DNA from: Zygnema cylindricum
Taxonomy: Eukaryota; Streptophyta; Zygnematophyceae; Zygnematales; Zygnemataceae
Reading direction: 5' to 3'
Assembly: GCA_037447655.1 (NCBI GenBank)
Contig: JBBHKE010001810.1
Location: forward strand, 62,001-126,000
DNA: 64,000 nt
Part shown: piece by piece, positions 42,693 to 52,864 of the stretch
Layout: each line of letters begins with the position of its first letter
Numbering within the stretch: position 1 is the first letter of the stretch
The notes under the pieces: model-generated
The model's input: the letters and a program-made list of their open reading frames with translations, nothing else
Told to the model about the DNA's origin: nothing
The model's database searches: none
Translations under genes and position numbers: made by a program

Positions 42693-44255
42693 CTAGTGAA
42701 TTTCTATGTCTTCCGCTGCTGCTAGACTAAGGAGAATCCTTACAGATGGGAATCGAACTACCAGAGCAAAGGTCTCCTCATAATCTATCCCTTCTTTTTG
42801 AGTGAACCCTTTTGCCACCAGCCGAGCCTTAAATCTCTCAATGGTGTTATCTGGATTCAGTTTCAGTTTAAATACCCATTTACACCCAATGGGTTTTCTA
42901 TCTGGTGGACATTCCACCAGCTCCCAAGTATTTTCCTCCATGATTGAAGCCATCTCATCATTTATGGCTCTGACCCACCTTTCTTTCTCCGGACTGTCTT
43001 TTGCCTCCGAGTATGACTGAGGCTCATCTGGATGAGAAATCTTTGTTACCTTGCAAGCAGCGTGTTTTCTTTGAAGCCTTTTGCTGCTCCTCCGTCCTCC
43101 CTCAAAGTCTGAAGCTGGAATAGAGGGAAGCCTTGGATTCCTCCGAACTGTCTCATCAGCTCCCCTATCCATAGGAACCGGTTCTGACTCCTCTTCCTCT
43201 CTCTCCTCAAAGGGTGTAGGAATATGAGGAGATTTTGGTATATCTCCCCCATCTTTTATCTCCCCTGGATCTGCAATCATGTTTTCACTAGTGTCCCTTT
43301 TGGGAAGATCTAAGTCTTCCTCACTCTCGGACTCAAAGTTGATTCTGATTTTCTTAGTGTATTTGAAGGGATCAAAAGACTTCCATTCATCCATAACAAC
43401 TAGATGCTTTACCAAAATGATATCTTGTTTAGCGAAGTCATAGAATCTATATCCTTTGACATCCTCATCATATCCCACAAAATATCCCGGTTTCCCTTTA
43501 GCATCTAGTTTCCAGTTTTTCTTATCTGTGTCAAGACTGTAAACTTGACTACCGAATACTTTCAAGTGAGAAACATTCGGTTTCTTTCCAACCCATCTTT
43601 CATAAGGGGTCATTCCTTTAACAGCTGTGGTGAGGACTCTATTCTTAATGTAGTTAGCACAGTTCATGGCCTCTGCCCAAAATCTTCTTCCTATTTTCTT
43701 ATCTGTCAACATGTTGCACACACTATCTCCCAAACTTCGGTTTAACCTCTCAGCTACCCCATTTTGTTCTGGATTATTTGGTACAGTTTTCTGATGTTTA
43801 ACTCCCTCATCTCTGAAGTAATCTTCAAACTGGTTAGAGGTGTACTCTCCCCCATTATCACTCCTTATTCTCTTAATGGGGGTTCCGTGCAACTTCTCAC
43901 TCCAGGCTTTGTATTCTTTAAAGTATTTTGGTGTTTCACACTTTGTTTTCAGGAAGTAAACTCTGGAATATCTGGACCAATCATCGATAATTGTCAACAT
44001 ATACCTCTTCCCCCCAACTGAAGGCACCGTTGCTGGTCCCGAGATATCTGCGTGGACCAGATCTAGTACTTTCTCACCTCTATATGTGGCAGTTTTGGGA
44101 AAGGGAAGTCTGTGAGCCTTACCTTGGGCACAGCCACTACAATCATCCATCATCTCATTATCCCCAAACTGAATGCCCTCAACTACACCCAGCTTCTTCG
44201 TTTCCCTCAATCTATCAAAATGCATATGTCCGAAACGCTTATGCCAGATCATCAA
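42693..44255 (-). pseudogene. Copia D integrase and RT N-terminal part
   Basis: A 520-codon open stretch. Zinc module WHKRFGHMHFDRLRETKKLG then CSGCAQGKAHRLPFP. Triad Asp in LVHADISG, Asp in RSDNGGEY, Glu in PEQNGVAERL. Then NYIKNRVLTTAVKGMTPYE, GYFVGYDEDVKGYRFYD, a charged acidic linker, RNPRLPSIPASDFEGGRRSS, and RT start IGCKWVFKLKLNPDNTIERF and EGIDYEETFALVVRFPSVR. All catalytic integrase residues are present. Confidence 0.92.
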
Positions 44256-45797
44256 GCTTGGAACACCACCATAATAAGCACTCTTCTTTTAATTACTCAG
44301 GTTAAGCCTAAACATTCCTTGGCTACCCTTATCAGCTTTCAAGTAGAATTCATCTCCATACTTAGCTGTAAAGACTCCCTTTCTAGTGAAAGTATCAAAT
44401 TCCTTGTCATCTAATACAGAAGTAGACACAAGATTCTTATTCAACTGAGGAATGTAGAGCACATCTGAGAAGGTGAGAATAGAACTCTTACCCTCCACTA
44501 AGACTTTCGGATCTACTCATCCCACTAGATCTGTGGTAACTACTCTCCCATCCCCATACTCTATTTCCACAGTAGGGATCTTTCTTAGCTTAGTGAAGAG
44601 GTGCCTGTCACGACACATATGCATGGATGCACCTGAGTCGATGATCCATCCCTCCTCTGGTGCTTCCCGAATGGCTCCAAGGGCACACTTCTGTTTTTGA
44701 GGGATCTCATTCTCCTCTAGATTCTCGTCAAGAAGAAGCTTCCCATCCTCCTCCTTGGAGGACTCGTCCTCCTGAGTCTCTCCTTTCACTCGTGTGACCA
44801 CAAGTGCTTTCTTCTTTCATCCGGAAGAACCACCTCCACGATTTTCTTGGAGCCTCAACTCCGATAGCTTGATGCAATCAGCTATAAAGTGCCCCGGCTT
44901 TTTGTAGAAATGACAAAGGCCCTTTGGAGTCCTCGGTTCTCCATATTGATCTTTCTCCCCTTTGAGGCTGTGGTACGGCTTCTTCGGATCCTTCCTCCAT
45001 CGGTCAGTTCCGGCAGCTAGAGCTTGCACGCTTTTTCCTCCTCTTCGGATCTCAATAGTGTTTTCCTGTACGAGTATCATTCGAACCACGGTGCTCCACT
45101 TCCAAGCACTATCATCCATTTGTTCCACTCGGTACACTATATTTTCATACTCCTCCGGCAACTTCATGATGAGAGTGTTAACTTTCATCTTCATAGTGAC
45201 TGTCCATCCGGCACTCTCCATCTCCATGTATAGACAAGAGAGATCAGTGCAATAGTCCAACATCTTTCCCCGTTTGAAAGTGTAATTTATCAGCCTTTGC
45301 TCAGCCAGCTGAAGCTCCTGAATAGTGCCAGCTCCATAGATCTCCACTAAGGTCATCCACAACTCCTCAGCCTTAACGATTTCAAGGTGAGAAGTTGCCT
45401 ACGCTTGGGTGAGGTGCCTTAGAATGAAGTGCCTTGCATTCATATTGGTGTACTCCCACATCTGAATGTCGTTTTCCTCGTTCTTCACGGCCACCGCTCC
45501 GGATGCCATGGCAATAGGAGTGAGAGGTGTCTCCTTTCCTTTCCCTTTTTCGGACACACTGCTGTCCCCATCATCTGTCTCCTCCGTCAGAGCAGATCCT
45601 GCTGCAGAAAACCTCACTCCTCCAAAGCTTGGTGGAGTTCCTTGAGATGGACGTTTCACTTGTCCACTAACAATACCCCAGTATCGTTTCTCACATAATG
45701 CCTCTGTCATCATAGCTTCCCAGTAAATGAATCCAGATCCGTTGAATATGGGCACCCTAGAGGGTGGGCCCATAACCTGCAATTCTGTGTCCTCCAT
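44256..45797 (-). pseudogene. Copia D Gag-protease
   Basis: The ATG at 45797 lies 20 bases inside the LTR and gives MEDTELQVMGPPSRVPIFNG. Single nonsense codons interrupt one otherwise continuous frame at about 45398, 44816, 44516 and 44287. The knuckle reads CHFYKKPGHFIADC: the second Cys is Tyr, unlike CHFC in E1, so zinc binding is probably lost. The protease motif IIDSGASMHMC is intact (about 44620-44655). Confidence 0.9.
45763..45777 (-). promoter_or_regulatory. Primer-binding site of copia D, anticodon-arm type
   Basis: GGTTATGGGCCCACC on the minus strand lies directly after the LTR terminus TTGCA. It pairs over 15 bases with the initiator tRNA-Met anticodon arm and encodes VMGPP in Gag. 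Confidence 0.88.
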
Positions 45798-46774
45798 TTA
45801 GACCAAGAATGAGGAAGCCTCTAGGTAGTTTTTGACTAACCCACTTTCAACGAGAGCAACTACTACCCTAGCAGATAAATAGGTTACTTGACTGCACCCT
45901 TGTGCAGATTGGACTCCCCTGAGTCCACAGCAAAAGGAATCACTGAAAACGCCTTACCAGGCGATTAATTATCAAGTGGCAAAGATGTCAATATATATAC
46001 AAGCTTGTTGGGAGAGAGGCGGCTACCTCCTCAATCCTCTAAATTCTAAACCCCTCTAACAACCCCTATCTACTGATGTACGAACCAATCAGAAGACTGT
46101 TTAGTACAGACAAGTACTGTGGCCGATGTACTTTCTGTACGGCTAGTGTACGACAAGGCCATGGAGTGGACGTCTTTCTCCTTTGGACTCGCCGATATGC
46201 TTACGGGATTCCTGCTTCCCAAAGATATCTTGCCACGTGTCGATAGGTCATGTTACATCCGCAAACCTCTAAAAAGGCCATTCAGGGATCCCGGCGATGG
46301 TGCGGGCCGTTGGATTCTAACCGGCTTTAATTCCCAACCGTTCAAAAATAAATGTCCGGTACATTTATTTCGTGCGCACTTAATTCCTCAACTGGTTTCT
46401 ATGTATCCTATTTGTAATTCCGTTAATCGGATTAGTTGTCTATCTATTGCTTAAATAGTTGTCGAGCCCTATGTATCCTAACGGACTACTACGACAGACT
46501 GGTAAGGGTTGACGGCTATGCCTCGCCCTACCGGTCGAAGGATCAAGTCCTGTCGGACTCAACCCTTTTGGTTGAGAGTGACTAAGGTCACTCTTAAGCC
46601 CTACCTATGGAGCTAAGGCAGCCATGGCTCCACCGCCCTCTCTCTCCTTCAATGACTGCAACAAGTATGGGGGCTAGAGGGAGAAGGTGGAGGCAGACTG
46701 CCTTTGCGTTTCTTTTCATTTTTATTTTAATTAAGACCTAGAAAATATCTCCCATAAATCTAGTGATTTCAACA
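45778..46774 (-). repeat. 5' LTR of copia D
   Basis: 997 bp. Minus-strand TATA region (TTGTATATATATTGAC) at about 45988-46003. tRNA-like module about 46496-46562 with a decayed box B (GGATCAAGTCC). Hairpin about 46617-46705. GTAC clusters at about 46076-46155. Confidence 0.92.
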
Positions 46775-47889
46775 AAAAGGCCCATAACTTGTTGTTCTAC
46801 AACCACAGTTGCAGGCAAAGGCTAGTAGTGGAAGTAGACATGAAAAACAACAGAAACTATCAAAGTACCTACTCAACAGCCAACTTTGTACTGACACAAA
46901 ATATGACTGAGAAAGGTAATATGCTTCAAATTTGACATATTTATACACAATAGAGTAAACTGAAAATTCCCAAAGTTGCAGCCAAAATGACCTAGTTAAC
47001 CATAAGATATGATGCATGGAAGTTTCCCAAAAATTGCTCTTAGAAAATCATATGCCCGATACTAGATGATACAAAATTGGCTAAGTCCTAAAATATATAC
47101 TCACAGTCAGTATCTACTGGTCACACTAATTCGGGTGACCGTACTACAGAACTCTCATGACTAACGCTAAAGTATCCAGCCCGTACTTTATTGTACCTAT
47201 AGTACCTCCAAAAACCTAATTATTGTTTTCCAAAAACCTAATTAATGAAACAGTAATTTTTAATACACTAAACTACAAAACTGTGTTATTCAAATATTTT
47301 CAGATGACGAACCGTACAAAAATGTTCCAGGTGCTTAGTCACGGTAGTCGCTAAAGTCCAGCCGACTGTGGTAGAGTAGTAAGAAACACATGAGTGCTTC
47401 GTCACTTGTGGTCACGCGTGAATCACGCCTCGTCACTTGTGGTCCCACGTAAATCACGCCTCGTCACTTGCGGTCCTACGTGAATCATGCTCGTGGTCCC
47501 TGGTGAATCGCGTTCGTGAACGTCTCTCAAAATCAATGATCATAAGTCGTATCGTATAATTTATTTCGGAAATATCCAGACGTTTCTATTTAATGATCAT
47601 AAAAACATTCCGTGCCATATACTTCCAAAACATCCGTATGACTCCAAAAATAGCCGTACCATATATTTTCTGAGATATCCAGATCAGATTCCGTCCGTCC
47701 GATCTCGCGATTCCAATTGTCTGTTGCGTGACGCGTGTCGACGCCACTCCGTAAAACGTGCAGAGGAACAATACACTCTATTGTACTTTGGCTACTGTAA
47801 CACTAAAAAAGGTAAGTCTTATATACAACTACTTAGAAACTATTCTAAGTCTACTCTATTTACTGAACTAAAGATTTCAAATCTCAACA
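46775..47889 (-). repeat. 5' LTR and Gag start of copia B
   Basis: The LTR spans 46790-47889, with plus-strand ends TGTTGTTCTACAAC and AAATCTCAACA. The Gag ATG at 46841 lies 52 bases inside it. The primer site AGTTATGGGCC (46779-46789, minus strand) follows the LTR and is cut short by the D insertion. Direct repeats of CTCGTCACTTG(T/C)GGTC occur at about 47398-47475. Confidence 0.78.
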
Positions 47890-48549
47890 GACAGGTGCTG
47901 GGCAGTCTGATTTATTTTATCAATTGTACCAGACCGGATTTGACAGCAGCTGTAGGAGTGCTAAGTAGGAGTCTAAATGCTCCTACCAAAAGGGATTGGG
48001 AAGCAGCTAAGAGGGTTCTCAGATATCTCATATGAACTAGGGATCTATGGCTGCATCTGGGTGGGGAAAATACTGACATCACCACTTGGAGTGATGCTAG
48101 CTATGGGGATGCTCCGATGCGAAGATGTACATCTGGATATGTGTTGTATGTGGGGAATGGTGCTTGTTGCTGGAGCAGTAAGCAGCAAAAGGTCATTGCT
48201 CAGTTTACCATGGAGGCATAGTATATGGCATCTTGCTTTGTTGTGAAAGAATTGATGTGGGTCAAATCCTTGCTTCGTGAATAGGGTCATGTTGAAAGTG
48301 GAAGTCATAAAAATTTTCTGTGATAATCAAGTAGGAATTCCAATTGCTGCTACTCCCAAACATCACTTTAAAGCAAAGCACATGGATATCAAACTTAGCT
48401 TTGTTAGGGAAAAGGTGGAGAACAAAATAATAAGTCTAGAATATAGACCAGACAGTGAGATGGTGGCAGACATGATGACAAAGCCTGTGCCTTCTCCTAA
48501 ATTATTTTTTTGCAGAGAGAAGTGTGGACTTAAACGTAAAAGTGACTAA
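47890..48549 (+). pseudogene. Copia F reverse transcriptase end and RNase H
   Basis: Begins mid-protein at RQVLGSLIYFINCTRPDLTA, just right of the B LTR. Continues DWEAAKRVLRYLI, stop, then in another frame TTWSDASYGDAPMRRCTSGY, CCWSSKQQKVIAQFTMEA, stop, FCDNQVGIPIAATPKHHFK, AKHMDIKLSFVREKVENK and MVADMMTKPVPSPKLFFCRE. The upstream part of F is absent from the window. AAGGGGAG before 48563 is its polypurine tract. Confidence 0.88.
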
Positions 48550-48562
48550 AACATAAGGGGAG

Positions 48563-49559
48563 TGTTGGAACTAAAAATTTTCTTATTTATTTTCTAGGTT
48601 TCTTAATTGATCTAAAATGAGGAGGAAAAAACAAAGGCAACCTGCTTCTAACTTCTCTTTTTGGCCCCATACTTGATGTAGTCACTAAAGGCTGGAGAGG
48701 AACTAGAGCCATGACTGCCTATGCTTCTCCCAGAGTCAGAAGGCAGCCATTTTGGTAAACTTACCAAAAAGGTTGATAGACCCAGGATTTGATCCTGGTA
48801 CCTACCGTCCGTCTAAATAACCTAGTATCGTTACCATGTAGCCTAGCACCTATGTTGAAGTATATAGGGTACATTAGCTACTTAACCATATGGAAATACA
48901 TAAGTTCATTTAACTAACGAACAGACAACAATCACATAGAGATAGTTAGATAGAATTACGTCGGAAATACCACTTGTATTTTTAACGCCCTGAATTAAGG
49001 CCGATATCAATCGGACGGTAGAGAAAAAAGTAGGTATCGCGGAATGGACGATTTGGCGATTTGCGGTCACAGCCACACCAAGTGACACGTGGCAACATGA
49101 CATTGGATAGCGCCATCTTCGAGACATACCATGGAAAACCCAGATATGGCAAGCGTCGTCTTCTTGGCCATGTCGTACAATAGCCGTATACAAAGTACTC
49201 CGGGCCAAGTACCTTTCTGTACTGTACAGTGATTAGATTTGCTCTGTACTTTAGTAGTAGAGGGATCAAAGAGGGGTTTAGGACTTCGGAGAATCACAAG
49301 TAGCCGCCTCTCTCCTAGAGTGCTCCTGTATAAAAGGTCACCTTTGACCATTGATAATTAACAGCTCAGGAGAGCAAATTCAAGGATCCTTTTTGTAGTA
49401 GACTCAAGAGAGTCTACTCTTCGAAGGGCTGCTGTCTAGTCAGTCTGTATTCTGTCAGGTAGTCAGTAATACTCATAAAAAGACTAAGGGATTGTGGCTA
49501 TCCTAGGGGCTTTTGGTAACCTGCCTACTCTGAGTACTAATGGAGGTCTCATAGTTGCA
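48563..49559 (+). repeat. 3' LTR of copia F
   Basis: 997 bp, starts TGTTGGAACTAAAAATTTTC and ends CTCATAGTTGCA. It has a TATA box TATAAAA (49329-49335), GTAC clusters (49175-49250), ACACGTGGC (about 49086), a tRNA-like block with CAGGATTTGATCCTGG (about 48782) and a hairpin (about 48630-48760). Confidence 0.88.
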
Positions 49560-51807
49560 AAGACAATCTTGAAAATATAAGTTAATCATAAACAAAATAT
49601 AAGTTAACCCTAAACAATCATGAAGTAACAATGGAACTGGGTAATCTTCGAGAAACGTTTACCTGCCACCATCAACAACAACTATAAAAATACAAGCATA
49701 AGATAAAACTGTACAACAACAAGAAAAATATTAATAATCACCTGCGATAAGTATAAAATCCAAAAAGTAACAGAGCCATCATAAGTGAAAAGGCTGGAAT
49801 AAAACCCTTAATATTCAAAAATAATAATAGAAGATATGGCAACAGTAATCGAATGCATACCTCAAAATTCAATTCGCATTGTTTGTATTGTTCCCAACCT
49901 TTTACCTACAAGTGCACGTACAACATCAAGTAATTCTTGTTATTCTTTAGCTTCATTTTCCTGTCGGCGTTCGTTTTTTTCCCAACTTACAGCCAATTAT
50001 TCTCCTATCTTGTCAAATGTTTCTTTGTTCTCCTTCATTGTCCTGTCATGTATTTTCAAGGCTACATTTTTGAACCCCTCAAGGTCCAATGCCCTTCATG
50101 TGCTTGTGCCGGTTTCTGTTCTCCTACGTTTTCCACTGCTATTTACATCAGATTGGGAAAAGGTATTCGTTTCCGTTGGTCCACCAACATCATGGACTGG
50201 GGTAAATTTTTCGGGACTTATTACAAAGGTGTCACGCACGTGAGTCGGTGCAATATTCTCCTATCCACCTAACCCGTCATCCACGGCTCGATAGAAACTT
50301 TAATTGAAACCTCCAGGCAACCTCCTGTCAGTCCTATCTTTTACACCCATCATCCAATCTTTTACCCCCATCTTTTACCCCTATCATCCAATCTTTTACC
50401 CCCATCATCCAGTAACTTATGTTACCACTCAGGATTTAAATCTGCCAATCATCTACTTTCTTATAATCTCACAAACGTTGTCCCATTTGTTCCAGCACAG
50501 CCTGAGGTCTCTTTCCACCCCATTTTTCCATTGATGAACGGTGGGTTGCTTTCAACCCATTCCTTCTTTCTTTTTGAACTTCACCAGTTTTTTAAGAAAT
50601 TAAAAGTAAAGTTTGGTTTTCGCTCCATCGGTCATTCTGGACCGGTGGGTCTTCTTCATGATTTTCAACCTCATTTTTGTCATTCGGTACTGGACTATTA
50701 ACTATGTTTTTCGGTTTCCTCGTCCCACCTTCTTGGTGCCCTTACTCGCAACTTCTTTAACGCCATTTGAGCCACTTTGCTTCCTAGCGGCTTTTTTCAA
50801 ATCTCCATTTTTTTCCCCGAACACGTTTGGCTACCAACTCCACCATCTTCAAATAATTGGGTCACGGCGAGAAATAATAATCATCAGTGGAGGAATAGTA
50901 AAAAGTGGAAGCAAAAGAAGAGGAAATAGTAGAAGACGAAAAAATGGCAAAAAAAACGGAAAAAGAAGACGAGGAGGGGAACGAGAGAGGAAAAAAAGAG
51001 TTTAAAGGAAGAGGGTAGTCAGTTTAATTAGAAGATATGTAGGAAGAGACGGAATTAGAAGAACAATAATAAAAGGTGACGAACAAAAAATAGGTGAAAA
51101 CCAAAGGACAAGAGGAGGATAAAGTGAAGTGAAAGTGGAATAAAGAGTGGAACTAAAAGAAAAGCATAGACCTAAATAAAATATCGAGATAAAATAAGTT
51201 GGATGCATCGTAAAAAGAAGAAAGGGTGGAGGAGGCAAAAAAAACCGAGGAAGAGGAAGTGGAAGGAGAAAAAGTGGAAATTGGTAGAGAGGTGAAGAAA
51301 AAAAAAGACGAGATAAGAAGCTAAAGAGGAAGGAGAATATAAGAAGGCGTTTAAGAAGAAGAGAAATAATTGGAATGAGGGGAAGGGGTGGAGGTAGTAT
51401 ATGGAGAAATGGTAGAGGAAGAATTTGATGTAGAACAAAAATATATATGATAGCTTTTAAAGTCTAATTAGGGAAGCTACTGACATATTAAAAATTGATG
51501 ACACTGCTGATTTTAGAAATGATATAGAGGCAGTCAACGAGAACAGTTCATTTGATAGTTTATTCAACTATGTTGCATACGTGGAAAAGGCAAATTTTAA
51601 GATCCATTCTCAACCACAAACGTGTAGTTTTAAACATATTAATTCAATTTATGACATCATTGCAGAGAATTTTGGACAGATATTACATAATTAAACATTA
51701 AGTTATTCATGAGATGAACGATTATAGTTTTGACTTAGGGTTCGGTATTCATCGTTATTTAACATTAGCCAAAAGGAAAAAAACATTGAATCCTCCCATG
51801 ACCGGCA
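49560..51807. other. Unassigned region with purine-rich tract and minisatellite
   Basis: No gene is secure. 50334-50413 is a short minisatellite built from CATCCAATCTTTTACCCCCAT units. About 50870-51430 is strongly A+G-rich on the plus strand, so its predicted proteins are low-complexity and not trusted. 51448-51693 is open without a start codon and is listed separately. Frames at 49836-50243 show no recognisable domain. Confidence 0.45.
51448..51693 (+). other. Open stretch without start codon, unknown protein fragment
   Basis: About 82 codons are open, including SLIREATDILKIDDTADFRN, DSLFNYVAYVEKANFKIH, and SFKHINSIYDIIAENFGQIL before TAA. Composition looks protein-like, unlike the low-complexity frames to its left. 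It could be an exon or a remnant of a mobile element. I do not recognise it. Confidence 0.3.
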
Positions 51808-52859
51808 TGCAACTCTGAGACCTCCATTGGTCCTCAAAATGGACAGCTTGCAAGAAGCCTCTAGGATAATCGTGACCCCTTCGTGTTTCAAGAAAAATAA
51901 CTAACACCTTGGCAGACAAAAACTCTGACCACCTGCACCCTTATGAAGGCAAGACTCCCTTGAGTCGATAGCAAAAAGAATCTCTGAATTTGCTCCTTTG
52001 AGCAGTAAGTTATGGAGGGTCAAAGTTGACCTTTTGTACAAAAGTTCTCTTGGAGAGAGGGTTCTATCTACCAAATTTTTCTAAGTCCTATCTCTCTCTA
52101 AAACTGTATCTAATGACGTACGGCACCAATCATATTACTGTACCGTACAGAAAGGTACAACTGCCGGTGTACTTTATGTACGAACATTGTACGACATGAC
52201 CAAAATGTCGACACGTGTCTTATGTGGATTCGTTTCCGTAATCCTTGGAGATGTCGAAATCCAATGTCGTGGTGCCACGTGTCATCCGATGTGGCGGCGA
52301 CCATAAACCGTCGAAATCTTCTTCCGCGATCTCGACATTCTTTCCGGCAGTCCGATTGAATGCCGATTTCAATCAAAGCCGTCATAAATATTTGCGATGT
52401 ATTTGTTTCGCTATCGAAACAAATGCGCGGTACTTATTTCTTCTCCGTACTCGTAATCCGTACTTTTCATAACTGACTCTATGTATCCCGTAAATAGTTG
52501 CGGTTAAATAAATTAGCCTATATGTTAACGTTTATATATTTGTTAAACCCTATTATCGTCTACCACTGATCCTATACTAAATGGATGAGGCTACCGACTA
52601 CCAGCGAGATTACCCGTCCGTAGGTACCAGGATCAGATCCTGTAACCGACAGCTCTCCTTTTAGTAAATCAACTACTTTACTATCTCGTAAATCTCTGGA
52701 TAGCATAGGCAGCCATGGCACTAGCTTCCTCTCGAACTTCTCAGTGATTGCAACAAGTGTGGGAGTTGGAGAGAGAAGTTAGAGACAGACTGCCTCGGCT
52801 TCTTTTTCTGCACTTTATTTTAGACCTAGAAAATACTAAAAGAACCATCAATATCTTTA
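51808..52859 (-). repeat. Solo LTR (1052 bp)
   Basis: Starts TGCAACTCTGAGACC and ends AATATCTTTA, flanked by CGGCA (51803-51807) and AGGCA (52860-52864), a duplication with one substitution. The expected terminal CA has become TA. Same family as 16494-17125 but without its internal deletion. tRNA-like module about 52570-52650 (CCAGGATCAGATCCTG), TTTGTTTCG/CGAAACAAA pair about 52402, GTAC clusters 52118-52195, hairpin about 52708-52795. Confidence 0.85.
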
Positions 52860-52864
52860 AGGCA

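Larger units (their letters stand above)
40429..46774 (-). mobile_element. Copia element D, full length and the best preserved
   Basis: Flanked by the perfect duplication AAAAG (40424-40428 and 46775-46779). 3' LTR 40429-41420, 5' LTR 45778-46774, highly similar to each other. The internal region is one Gag-Pol frame interrupted by point nonsense codons but long open stretches (about 520 and 380 codons). It is the youngest insertion in the B/F nest. Confidence 0.95.
38905..47889 (-). mobile_element. Copia element B, hosting copia D
   Basis: Segments are 38905-40428 and 46775-47889. It is truncated on the left (its 3' side) at the LTR at 38904. Removing D and one AAAAG copy rejoins B Gag (VMG then LSRILIFNGQKYAYW, allowing for a frame change). 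Its 5' LTR ends CTCAACA at 47889, next to copia F RT sequence, so B inserted into F. The other target duplication copy is lost with the left part. Confidence 0.82.

Noticed and set aside
47398-47475. Possible CRISPR-like repeats (CTCGTCACTTGTGGTC)
   Set aside because: Only three or four imperfect units with short, similar spacers inside the B LTR; this is a local tandem repeat.
50613-51005. Basic Arg/Lys-rich protein at 50613-51005
   Set aside because: Its second half comes from the purine-rich tract, which yields basic low-complexity peptides in any frame.
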